Shown here: positions 34,301-44,051 of the stretch, piece after piece
How positions within the stretch are numbered: position 1 is the stretch's first letter
Layout: every line of letters starts with the position of its first letter
Assembly: GCF_030445035.2 (NCBI RefSeq)
Contig: NC_080701.1
Span: forward strand, 22,102,798 to 22,166,797
From: Dasypus novemcinctus
Lineage: Eukaryota; Chordata; Mammalia; Cingulata; Dasypodidae
Direction of reading: 5' to 3'
Length of the DNA: 64,000 bases
Position numbers and translations under genes: made by a program
Notes under the pieces: model-generated
Database searches by the model: none
What the model saw: only the letters and a program-made list of their open reading frames with translations
Told to the model about the DNA's origin: nothing

Positions 34301-34937
34301 TTCCTTTGTGGCCTAGCATGTGGTCTATGTTGGAGAGTGATCCATGCGCACTTGAGAAAAATGTATATCCTGTTGTATTTGGGTGTAATGTTCTGTATAT
34401 GTGTATTAGGTCCAGATCCTCTAATATATTGTTCAAAGTCTTTGTTCCTTTATTGATTCTCTTTTGAGATGTTCTGTCCAATGGTGATAGTGGTGTTTTA
34501 AAGTCCCCCACTATAAATGTAGAGGCATCTATTCCTTTACTTAGTTTCTCCAGTGTTTGCATCATGTATTTGGAGGCATCCTTGTTAGGGGCATACATGT
34601 TTATGATTGTTCTTTCTTCTTGAAAGATTATCCCTTTCACTAATATATAGTGTCCATCTTTGTGTCTCACAACACTTGTGCATTTAAAGTCTATTTTGCT
34701 GGATATTAATATAACTCTACCTGGCCTTTTTTGGTTATTGTTTGCCTGTAATATTTTTTTCCAGCCATTCACTTTCAATCTTCTTGAATCCCTGGGTCTA
34801 AGATGAGTTTCTTGTAAACAACATATAGATGGGTCATATTTCCTTATCCAATCTTCCAATCTGTGTCTCTTAACAGGTGAGTTTAATCCATTGACATTTA
34901 GTGTTATTACTTTCAAGGAATTACTTATATTAGCCAT
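31310..34937 (-). pseudogene. LINE-1 ORF2 (endonuclease and reverse transcriptase), broken
   Basis: The reading frame starts at 34937 with an intact 251-residue endonuclease part (34182-34937): the LNVNGLNS motif near residue 14, QETH at about residue 42, NMYAP, SNIDHMLGH, and SDHSGVKL at the end. The catalytic GDFN reads GDFK, so nicking activity is doubtful. The reverse-transcriptase motif FADD is intact at 33272-33283 but the frame around it is broken. The C-terminal parts (32089-32439 with [20 protein letters not shown]; 31310-31612 with LPYDPAIPLLSIYREDLKI) are separated by frameshifts and the SINE. In L1 this protein nicks the target and copies the RNA there. Confidence 0.85.
32671..33081 (-). 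mobile_element. tRNA-derived SINE, DAS type (minus), inside L1 ORF2
   Basis: The A box (TGGCCCAGTGG, near 33058-33068) and B box (GGTTCAAACC, near 33018-33027) are intact on the minus strand, followed by the standard body and an ATAA tail (32681-32700). It interrupts ORF2 at the text 'ggtatttgatttttt' / 'ctttttttaatttactactg', and is younger than the host L1. Confidence 0.88.
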
Positions 34938-35326
34938 ATTTTCTTTGGGTTTGTGTTCATCTTATTTGTTTGATTTTTTCCCCTCCTTTTGTAGTTTTAG
35001 TTGTTCTTACACTCTCCTCCAACCCTCTCTCCTGTTTTTTTTTTTTCTATTCTCCTGCAGAACTCCCTTTAGTATTTCTTGAAGGGCAGGTTTCTTGTTG
35101 GCATACTCTCTTAGTTTCTATTTATCTGTGAATATTTTGAACTCTCCATCATTTGTGAATGCTAACTTTGCTGGATAGAGTATTCTTGGTTGGAAATTCT
35201 TTTCTTTTAGTACCTTGACTATGTCATGCCACTGCCTTCTTGCCTCCATGGTTTCAGATGAGAGATCAGCACTTAATCTTATGGAGCCTCCCTTGTATGT
35301 GATGGTTCTCTTTTCTCTTGCTGCTT

Positions 35327-35990
35327 TTAGTATTTTCTCTTTGTCTTGTGTGCATTGGATACTTTGACAAATATATGTCTTGGGGTAGACCTGTTGGGAT
35401 TTATGCTGTTTGGGGCACGTTGTGCTTCCTGGACATGTACATGCATCTCCCTCAATAGGTTCAGAAAGTTTTCAGCCATTGTTTCCTCCAACACCTCTTC
35501 TGTTCCCTTTCCCTTCTCTTCTCCTGGGATGCCTGTAATGCTTATGTTTTTGCATTTTGCATTGTCATTCAGGTCCCTAAGTCCCTGGTGGACTTTTTCT
35601 CTCTTTTTATAGATTAATTCTACTATCTGTTTGATTTCAGATGTACTGTCTTCCACATCACTAATTCTTCCCTCTGCCTCTTCAGATCTGCTGTTATTTG
35701 CTGAGAGTGTATTTTTGATTTCTTGGATTGTGCTATTGATCCCCATCATATCTGTGATCTTTTTGTGCATGATCACAATTTCTTTTGTATGCTCTCCAAG
35801 AGTTTTCTTAATATGCTTAATCTCTTCCTTTATTTCATTGAATTGGTCCATGATATATGTTTTGAGAGCTTTATTTACTTATTCAATGTTCCATTTCTCT
35901 TCCTGGTTTTTAGTTTGTTCATTGTATTGGGCCATGTTTTCCTGATTATTGGTATGGTCTGTAGTTTTTTGTTGTTGTCTGGTCATTATT
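35327..35990 (-). pseudogene. LINE-1 ORF1 (RNA-binding protein), broken
   Basis: The minus-strand frame 35327-35851 holds a heptad-rich coiled coil (NEIKEEIKHIKKTLGEHTKE), the L1-typical RSEEAEGRISDVEDSTSEI, and the start of the RNA-recognition part (NISITGIPGEEKGKG, then PRHIFVKVSNAHKTKRKY), and ends prematurely. The N-terminal part continues upstream to about 35990 (MAQYNEQTKNQEEKWNIE) but a stop at about 35881 separates the two. In intact L1 this protein trimerises by the coiled coil and coats the L1 RNA. Confidence 0.8.
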
Positions 35991-35999
35991 TTATCTTGA

Positions 36000-37752
36000 T
36001 GGGTTTATTTATTCTGTTGATTATCTTCTTTGTCATATCTTGGGGTTTTATTAGTTTTTGCTTTTGTGTATGTGTTAGGTCTTTTTTTGTCTCTTTTTTC
36101 TTCTTATTCTATTTCCTTGTTGTTAGCTAACTTCCCTTGAAGGAAAATATTAGTGTCAGAGAAAGCAAAAGGGGTAAGAAAAGAAAAATATAATAGTAGT
36201 ATTGATAGTGAGTGTTAGCAGAAGAACCACGTGAGATCTGGGAGAATGGATATAGAACTCATAATAAGCTGCGTATAGTTATAACCATAAAAAGTGGAGT
36301 ACCTATAATGAGATATTAAACTGAATATGGGGAGGAATATACTATGAATTAAAAGGTCAGTGTGGTCAGGAGAGAGGGAAAAAGAAAAGAGAGGACAATA
36401 ACAAAGAGTGAATAAATGATAGAAAACAGATTAGAGGTATTAGAGTTAAAAAGTCAGAAATATTGGAGGTTAAACAGAGAGAGGTGGAATGTAAGAGAAA
36501 CAATAAATGATGGAGGAGAGAATGATGTAAAGGAAAGGGGATAGCACTGGTCGCCAAAATCAGTACACATAGAAAAGAGAAAATTGAGGATGAGTGCACA
36601 CAGCAAATAAGAACTGTTGCCTGCAGCACTAATATAAAAAAAGAAAAAAGAAAAAAAGAGGAGAAAGAAAGAGAGAAGAAAAAAATGCAGAGCAAGAAAA
36701 AGAGAAGGGAGAAAAAAGGGCAGTGGGGGGGATAAAGAGGAAGAAAAAACAAGAAAACAAACCAACAAAAAAGACAGACAAGGCCTCAGGCAAAGAATCC
36801 TCTTTGCAATTGAATAAACTGCTTAGGAGTCTGACCTTCCCTATTTCTCCCTTCCTCACTTCCCTCTTTTCCAAGGCAGCAGGAAGGCTGCGTGAGGGCT
36901 CCTGTAGGAAATTCAAAGGGGTTCTGGTGAACCAACTCACCTGACAATATAATGACTCTTAATTTCTTGAGAGAGCACCCATCCCTTGCCAGGAACTCTA
37001 AATATGCTATTGGAAGCCTGTAAAGCACGTCCTACTGTCCCTCTCCCTTAGGTGTGCTATAAAGGGGCTAGTTAATTTTTGACTCCACCTTCTCCCAGAT
37101 GAAGTTTCTTATCCTAGCGCATTTAGGTAAATTGGGCTCTCTCACCAGATTTGCCTCTCCTCTCTTCCTAGGCTCTCCCCAAGTCAGCTAATATGCTCCT
37201 CCATACTCAATAAAAGGAAGGGACCAGAAAATTAAACCTGCCCTCCTTGGTCCCTCTGCACCTCCCACCTAAACTCTCCCACTTCCAGAGTTAGTCTGAG
37301 ACCGAAGGACTAGGGCAATGCCGGATTTCTGGGTGTGTGGGCTCAGGAAACAGAGGCCTGGGAGAATGTGGACTCAGGGTATGTAGATCTGTGAAACGTG
37401 GGCTGTGGGGATTCAGGGGACACAGGTTTGAGATTCAAGCATTTGGGAAACACAGGGCTTGGAAACTCTGCCCCATCACCAGCAGTTCTCAGTGAATGCC
37501 AGGGCTCTTAGCCCTAGGGGGAAGGGATTTACCTTCCCATGGCTTCTTTCTGCGTTGTCTTAGAAGCTCGCAGTTCTACCTTGAGCAAACACCAATTTTG
37601 CTGTAGTCTCTCGAGATCAATGTCCAGACACCTCCTGCCCTGCAGGTTTCTGAAACAGCCTGCTCCAGCAGGACTCCGTCACCACATAGCCTGTCCTTTG
37701 TAAGAGATGATGATGGTGTACTTACTAAGATGCCATCTTGCCCTGCCTCCTC
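36000..37752 (-). promoter_or_regulatory. LINE-1 5' UTR/promoter region
   Basis: This is about 1.7 kb. The ORF1-proximal part (36140-36830) is A/G-rich on the + strand (a long poly-purine run, 36600-36780), and the distal part (36830-37750) is more GC-rich. At the very end a YY1-type GCCATCTTG lies at 37732-37740. The position is that of the RNA polymerase II promoter of L1. The poly-purine run explains the Phe/Leu/Ser-rich minus-strand frames at 36366-36768, which are not proteins. Confidence 0.6.
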
Positions 37753-37970
37753 CCTTTAACAAGTTTTAATAGCAGTTTTGAAATCTTTGTCTGATAATTC
37801 TGATATCCTTTCTCTCATAGAAAGTTTTGCTGACTGCCTTTTCCCCCTATGTATGGGTCTCATATTCCTCTTTCTTTGCAAGTCTCTAATATTTTTTGAA
37901 ATTTTAAATAATATATTTTAGTAACTCTGGATATTAACCCCTCCCCCCCCCCCCCAGGAGCTTGCTGTAG
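37753..37970 (-). mobile_element. Old LINE-1/HAL1 (minus), right half around the young insertion
   Basis: After the target-site copy the text 'aatagcagttttgaaatctttgtctgataattc' continues the old L1 that stopped at 28059. A C-rich run (ccccctcccccccccccccc, about 37939-37957) follows at the end. Confidence 0.6.
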
Positions 37971-38229
37971 TTTGTTTGTTTGTTTGAAAAAACAAATTTT
38001 ATTGAAGTTTATTTTCCATGCCTCTGATGTCACTCTTCAGAAGAACCAGCCTTGGGCATGTGCACAACCACACTGGAATGACAATGATTTTAGCAGGTAT
38101 TACTCTGAATGTCTTTTTTTTATGTCTCCTCTGTTATCATATCCTGTTGTTAGCCTCCATGAATTGCTGGCTGATTGTTTTATTGGTGGGGCATAATTTG
38201 ATCTATAGTCTGATCCAATTAAATTCAGG

Positions 38230-38505
38230 CTGAGAAAAGAGAATGAAGGAAAATGAAGAGATGCATAATAAAATGTGGGGCACAATTAGGTGTACCAACA
38301 TACATGTGGTGGGAGTACAAAAATGGAGAAAAATTGTAGAAAGAGTATTCAAAGAAATAATCTCTGAAAATTCCCAAAGATTATTTAAAAATAACCTACA
38401 TATCCAGAAACTCATCAAACTACAAATAGCATATACACAAAGAGCTACACAAACAGCTATATCATAATAAATATGAAAAAGTCACAGAGAAGGAGAAAAT
38501 CATGA
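38230..38505 (+). mobile_element. L1/HAL1 ORF1 remnant (plus), first part
   Basis: 'atggagaaaaattgtagaaa', 'gtattcaaagaaataatctc', 'aaaattcccaaagattattt' and 'tccagaaactcatcaaac' match the ORF1 coding strand of old L1/HAL1. It continues at about 39440 after the LTR-like insertion. The 67-100 residue frames here are fragments. Confidence 0.6.
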
Positions 38506-38509
38506 AAGC

Positions 38510-39440
38510 AGTTTTTTAGTTTGTAAAGCTGGCAATGCAAAATTACCAGAAATGCATTAGCTTTAATGATGGGGTTTTATTATAAAGAATTAACTTTAGG
38601 GTCCATATTCCTACCAACAGTCTCTTCAAAGCAATCTGGGTCTTTTCTGTCACACATCTCACAATTCCTCCAAAATCTACCATTACCCATTTATAAAATC
38701 ATTCCAACATTTTTGGTATTTGCATCTGTAGCACCCCCACTCTCCTGGTACCAATTTCTGTTTTAGTTTGCTAAGGCTGCCAATGTAAAATTACCAGAAA
38801 TGGATTGGATTTTATAATGGGGTTGATTACAGTTCTGAGGCTGTGAAAATGTCCAAATCAAGGTATTGTCAGAGATGCTGTTTCACCAAAGGTTGGCTGC
38901 TGACAGATCCTGGAGTCCTGTCATGTGGCAAGGCAGTATGGTGGCTCTACATCTGGGTCTCTGCCTTTTCCTCCTCAAGCTCAGCTTTGGGCAATCCAGC
39001 ACATGACATGGCTTATCTCTTCAGCTTTGAGCTGCTCCATGCGTAGTCTCTCAGGGGCTCTTTCTGTGCCTCTGTGCTCTGTTGATTCCAGCCTCTGGCC
39101 TCTCTTTCAGCCTCTCAGGGTTTCTCTCACCTCTCTCGCAGCTCTAACTGATCCTTGAATCCTCTTTCTTTTTCTCAGATGGCAGGGTCTAAATGGTGGC
39201 TCTCTTTCTCTGTGTGTTTCTGCTTTCAGTTCTCTGTTTATACAGGACCCAAGCAAGAAGGCAAAGACCCGACCTGGGTCATGCCTCATTGATGTATCCA
39301 ATCTTACGTGCTAAAGTAATCTAATCAAAACATCCATTAAATGAATCTAATGCAACCAAAGCACCCCACACCCACAGGAATGGCTTAATTAAAAGAACAT
39401 GATATTTTCTGGGTGTCACAAAATTTCACACTGTCACAAA
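38510..39440 (-). mobile_element. LTR-like dispersed element (minus), with duplicated end
   Basis: The main copy runs about 38761-39440 ('ttagtttgctaaggctgcca' at the left, 'aatctaatgcaaccaaagca' and 'tgatattttctgggtgtcac' at the right). A partial second copy of its left end precedes it (38515-38760: 'ttagtttgtaaagctggcaa'). It is related to 24961-25600 (inverted) and 54590-55300 (same orientation). It has no coding capacity and the family is unnamed here. Confidence 0.55.
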
Positions 39441-39760
39441 CAACAAGGGAAAAAAATGACTGGTTACTTGCAAGGAAATCCCAAGAATATTTACAGCTGA
39501 GTTCTCGTAGATACAATGTAGGCTGAAAAACAATGGATAACATATTAAAATTGCTTGAAGAAAAAAACCCAACAAAGCTATATTTCAAAAATTAAAGCAA
39601 AATACCTTCTAGGGGAAACAACAACAACAAAAAAATGGAGAGAATTTGTCACAGGCATACTTGCCTTACAAGGAATACTAAGGGAAATTCTTCAGGGTGA
39701 AAGCAAGTGTCCCTATACAGTAATTTGAATCTACATGAAGAAACAAAGAGTTCTGGTAAA
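39441..39760 (+). mobile_element. L1/HAL1 ORF1 remnant (plus), second part
   Basis: 'caaaaattaaagcaaaatac', 'gagagaatttgtcacaggca', 'ttacaaggaatactaaggg' and 'cttcagggtgaaagcaag' continue the old ORF1 sequence of 38230-38505. Together they bracket the LTR-like insertion. Confidence 0.6.
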
Positions 39761-41329
39761 GTTAATTATGTTATTAAAAAAGACAGTATAAATACATATT
39801 TTTCCTTTCTTCTCTCAACCTATTTAAAGAAACAATTGTATAAAATAGTATGTATATAGCGTATTGCTGGGATTATGACATATAGAAATGTAATGTACAT
39901 GTAATATATTTGCCAATAAGGGCCGGGAAAAGTTTAATGGAAGGAAAGCTGTAAAGGCTAAGGAAATGATGACAGATGATAGAGTAATAATTACAATGTA
40001 TCATTGAGGTTGTTACATTAATAGATGTAATATCTATTACAATATTACCATAAAAGGGGGAAATGGAGTAGAATGCTATAGAATTAACATTTGTATATAT
40101 TACTAGAATTGAGATAGTACTTGGAGACAAGAATATCACACATATTTTAGTATTCTATGCCTAGTGCTAGGCATGTAGTAGGAATGTAAAATATAAAATT
40201 TAAATTAAATTAAAATGACATGAATGACTATAAGTCATGTCCATTTAAAAATGAACAGTCAATACCAGTCATGCAAACTGAATAATTAGCCTTCTGTAAC
40301 ATAAATAGACTCCAAAAATTTCTCCAGGTTATAGGCAATCAAGAGGTCATTGTACTTTAAGAGCAACACAATAAATCATGATATGTTTAATTCCATCACT
40401 TTTCATATGGTTTGGCAAAAAAGATTAAATATAGATTTCAAGGTATATAGAAATATTCAAATACATTAAATGAATATGGCATACAATACATCCCAACAAA
40501 ACCCAAATGATTAGAATATAAATATTTTAGTAAAATATGTAGAATTGCTATTTGAGGTTAAATTTTCTTTTAATTATTGTTTGCTCCTTGCACAAATATT
40601 TTCTGATAAACACTAAAAAAGCCTTAGTAAAAGTATGAAAAAATATTTTAAAATACCAGTTTATATATTATTTTTCTTTTGTTTCCTTTTACAAATTAAT
40701 CGGATACAATAGTTATTTGCTTTTGTATATAAATATTGCATTTAAGGAATCCAAGCACAGTTATTTCGTGCAAGGACAATTTAAGAATGTCTGGCCAAAA
40801 ATTCCTTGCAAAATTGAAGCTAAACAAATCACCCACCTGTATGTTAAGCCTTAAAATAAGATTTTTCCAAGTCAACTCTACTGAATTTCAATGCATACTG
40901 AGGAGGAAAAAAAAAAGGTTTATATTTAGCCTTTTATTGAGTCTCCTTAGCCATAAGTTTTCCCAAGAAACAAAATTATACACAACAGGATAAATGGATT
41001 TTTGTAGTTTCTACAAGGGTCATCTCATAGTCGTGACTTGGTCTGATATTTAAAATACTGAGAGACTGAAACACACACATTTATATTTAACTTATTTGGT
41101 ATCCTTAACCAAAGAGTTTTTGAAGAAACCAACTTATCTACAATAGAATTGATTTAGAATTATTTTTTTACAGGATTTTAAAATCACTGTGTATGTTTCC
41201 GGCTCAGGCTTAAGGCAGCTATCCCAAGTCAGATCTGATTAAAATAGGCCATGACCACTAAAATAGTGTATTTCTATTTTCCTGTATTTCTTCACTACAG
41301 TAACTCATCCACTGTGCCAGAAAGCTGTG
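39761..41329. other. AT-rich DNA upstream of the ADAM3-like promoter
   Basis: About 1.5 kb of AT-rich, mostly single-copy sequence. No exon is recognised; the frame 40736-40993 lacks protein features. The sequence changes sharply to GC-rich at about 41380. Confidence 0.4.
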
Positions 41330-41379
41330 ACGAGGGGAATCAATATTACCAAGACGTTACCAGCAAATGGCTTAACCCA

Positions 41380-41960
41380 CGCGGAGAAAGCACGCTCTCA
41401 GGCTACTGTGCAGGGCAGTTCAGATCCTAACTTAAAGCTTGAAACTGAAGCCCGTGCGCGCCCAAGCGCAGCGCCCGCGGGCCTTCCCGTGGGACCGGCT
41501 GGGGCAGCGCCCCTGGGGCCTTGGACTCCTTCTCCCTCCGGGGGGCCGCGGGGCTCCCGCGGGGCAGGGGGTGGCCGCCCCCCCCCCTCCCCGAGCCCCC
41601 GCGCCCGCGCGCCGCAGCCGTTGCGCCCCCAACAGCCGTCCCTGTGGCCAGGCCGGCGCCCTCGGCGCAATGCTGATCCTCCTGCTGTTCCTCGCAGGTC
41701 TCGGCCCGCTGACCACCGCGGGCCTCGGTAAGTGGAGGCTTCGGATGGGCAGGGAGCACGGCCCGGGCCGGGGAGGATGACGAGCGGCCGAGCCCCGTGG
41801 GTGGAGAACTTGGAGCAGACTCGTGTGTCCCCCAGGTCCCTTCCCCGACCTTGCCCCAGAGGCCGAGCAACGGGGAGCTGGGGACGGAGGGGCCTGGGTG
41901 GGGTCCTGGGGCACTTTCCCTGCCCGGGGCTGCGGGCAAGAGGCCGCAAAGTGCATGTCT
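41380..41960. promoter_or_regulatory. CpG island and promoter of the ADAM3-like gene
   Basis: This is the only strongly GC-rich, CpG-dense stretch in the window, especially 41450-41770 with many CG pairs and C-runs. It surrounds the start codon at 41670. No TATA box is seen near it, so the promoter is probably TATA-less with dispersed starts; a CRE half-site-like TGACG lies near 41327-41331. The overlapping long frames on both strands (up to 195 residues, for example 41427-42014 minus and 41327-41731 plus) are Pro/Arg/Gly-rich artefacts of base composition. Confidence 0.8.
41670..41727 (+). CDS. ADAM3: ADAM3-like exon 1: start codon and signal peptide
   Basis: ATG at 41670 (context GGCGCAATGC) opens 19 codons and one base, then a consensus donor GTAAGT at 41728. 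The peptide MLILLLFLAGLGPLTTAGL is a textbook signal sequence: a Leu-rich core, then small residues. It sits in the CpG island. The phase-1 end joins exon 2 in frame, making Glu at the junction. Family ADAM is supported by exons 2 and 3, paralogue ADAM3 by their wording. ADAM3 is a testis-specific, catalytically dead sperm-surface protein (cyritestin) that is a pseudogene in humans but works in mouse. Confidence 0.65.
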
Positions 41961-42134
41961 GGACAGAGGACGAGTCCCGGTCCTGCTTCTAGAGGGGCCT
42001 CTGTCTGGAGTCATTTTGATGTATGCCTGTGATTGGAGGATGACAGAGTGACGAGAGATGTGACAATAAGGGAAAGGAGAGCAAGAAAGCTGCTTTATGC
42101 TGGAAAATATGCCTATTCCTTTTGCTCCCTACAG

Positions 42135-42217
42135 AGGCTCAGACACCACTGCTCCAAATTATAATGCCACGGAAGACACGGGCCAACGCCAGCCACGGCG
42201 AAGTTTCAGAAATGCAT
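42135..42217 (+). CDS. ADAM3: ADAM3-like exon 2: start of the prodomain
   Basis: After the acceptor TTTGCTCCCTACAG the 83-nt exon supplies 2 + 81 bases and ends with donor GTAATT at 42218. It reads E-A-Q-T-P-L-L-Q-I-I-M-P-R-K-T, then a polar stretch closing S-E-M-H. The segment TPLLQI-x-x-P-x-K is what I recall at this place in mouse ADAM3 (ETPLLQITVPEKI), and other ADAMs have a looser VPxKI here. The exon leaves in phase 0, as exon 3 requires. The intron before it is only 407 bp. Confidence 0.7.
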
Positions 42218-43618
42218 GTAATTAACAAATCACTTTCCTCTTAATATATTTTGTGTTTGATTTGTTTTGTTTGTACAGGACTACATGACCCAAATAAATT
42301 TATACGTATCATTTGCGAAATTATGTATCAATGCTCATAGCTGCTGTGTTATAATGGGAGCCAAATATTCCGTAAAATTTATTTCTTTTAATTCTCAAGT
42401 AGTATATGAAAATTATCATGCAAAAAAAAAAAAGCTTAAAATTCCTATCACTTTAAATGATGTAGAGTCTACTGGACGGTTTTGTATTTTAAAAACTGTA
42501 CATTTAAACATTTATTCTTGTACAAGTGAAATCATACTAATTTATTTTGTACCATTTTAAAATAACAATATAAAATAAACTTCTTGTCCATAGATGCCTA
42601 TGTATAGATAGGCATGTATACTATACATGTCCATAGATGTATGTATAGTATATATCATTTGTGAAAATGGAAGTTTATTTTTAATCAGATTAAAATAGTT
42701 GAGTAGGTATATTTTAAATTAAATACAGACACTACAGAGTTTTAAAAATATATATTTATTATTTTTTAAAAAGATACTTAGATTACACAAAATGTTACAC
42801 ACAAAAATGTAGGGGATTCCCATATGCCCCACTCCCCACCTCCCACCCTTCCCCACATTAACAACTTCTTTCATTAGTGCGGTGTATTCATTGCAAGCAA
42901 TTAACATATTGGGAACATTGCTACACAGCATGGATTATAGTTTATATTGTAGTTTACACTCTCTCCCACTCAATTCTGTAGGTTATGGCAGGATATATAA
43001 TAACCGTTATCAGCCATTGCAATGTCATTCAGGACAGTTCCAAGTCCCCAAAATTCCCCCATATTACAACTCTTCTTCCCTCTCTCTGTCTCCAGTGGCC
43101 ATTATCCACATTAGTGATATAATTTCTTCCAGTCCCAGAATACCAATAAGTCTATAGAAGAATACCAGTAAGTCCACGCTAGTCTGTATTTTATTCCCCA
43201 ATCAGAGGATTCTGGGATGGTAATGCCCACTCCACATCTAATTGAGAGGGGTGCCTCAATCCCATATGGCTGATAGATGGAACTCCCTTGCTTGCAGTTG
43301 TAGACTCTCTCAGATCCTGGGTATGGTGGTTGTCCATCCTCACCTCCTTGTTAGTTGTTCTGGGAGAATCCAATGAACTGGAGAGTAGTTGTTGTAACTC
43401 TGCTGAGGCTAGGGGTCCAGGTGGCACATGGACAGCTCAAAGAGTCAAGTCTCTTGGGTCTACACCTACCAACTCCAGCACCAACTATAGTTTCAAATGG
43501 AAGGGACAGAAGAGCTATGTGGAGAGAAGTCACACCATAGGACCTGGGTGTCTCCAGAGTCCACAGGAGGCCCACTGTTTGGGGTAGTATCTACTTTGGC
43601 AGTCTATGAGATCCTGTT

Positions 43619-44051
43619 TTTTTTTTAAAAGATTTATTTATTTATTTATTTATTTATTTCTCTCCCCTTCCCCTTCCCCTGCCCCAGTTGTCTGCTCTCT
43701 GTGTCTATTTTGCTTCATGTTCTTCTTTGTCTGCTTCTATTGTTGTCAGAGGCATGGGAATCTGTGTTTCTTTTTGTTGCATCATCTTGTTGTGTCAGCT
43801 CTCTGTGTGTGCGGCACCATTCCTGGGCAGACTGCACTTTCTTTTGCACTGGGCGGCTCTCCTTCCAGGGTGCACTTCTTGCGTGTGGGGCTCCCCTAAG
43901 TGGAGGACACCCCTGCATGGCAGGGCACTCCTTGCACACATCAGCACTGCTCATGGGCCAGCTCCACATGGGTCAAGGAGGCCTGGGGTTTGAACCACAG
44001 AGCTCCCATTTTGGTAGACGGACACCCTAACCACTGGGCCATGTCTGCTGC
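43619..44051 (-). mobile_element. tRNA-derived SINE, DAS type (minus), with perfect target-site duplication
   Basis: The flanks are the identical 15-mer CTATGAGATCCTGTT (43604-43618 and 44052-44066). The minus-strand A box (GGCCCAGTGGTT, near 44027-44038) and B box (GGTTCAAACC, near 43988-43997) are present. The tail is a long ATAA array (43632-43660). It lies in the L1 3' UTR and is therefore younger than that L1. The 90-110 residue frames in it are artefacts. Confidence 0.92.

Larger units (their letters stand above)
28060..37752 (-). mobile_element. Nearly full-length LINE-1 (minus), about 9.7 kb with target-site duplication
   Basis: Both flanks carry the identical 15-bp direct repeat CCTTTAACAAGTTTT (28045-28059 and 37753-37767), so the insertion is delimited. 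Reading from the right (minus strand): 5' UTR 37752 to about 36000, ORF1 to about 35327, ORF2 34937 to about 31310, 3' UTR about 31200 to 28060. The 3' UTR is about 3.1 kb, far longer than in human or mouse L1. A SINE (32671-33081) sits in ORF2. The 5' end carries GCCATCTTG (37732-37740), the reverse complement of the CAAGATGGC YY1 site at which human L1 starts. Both ORFs have stops and frameshifts, so it cannot move by itself. Confidence 0.88.

Noticed and set aside
36366-36768. 128- and 104-residue Phe/Leu/Ser-rich minus-strand frames resembling membrane proteins
   Set aside because: They are the complement of a poly-purine run in an L1 5' UTR. The same artefact appears at 49128-49475 in another copy.
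41427-42014. Overlapping 174-195 residue Pro/Arg/Gly-rich frames on the minus strand
   Set aside because: They lie in the CpG island, where stop codons are rare because of base composition. They overlap each other in several frames and have no domain. The plus-strand signal-peptide exon explains the region better.
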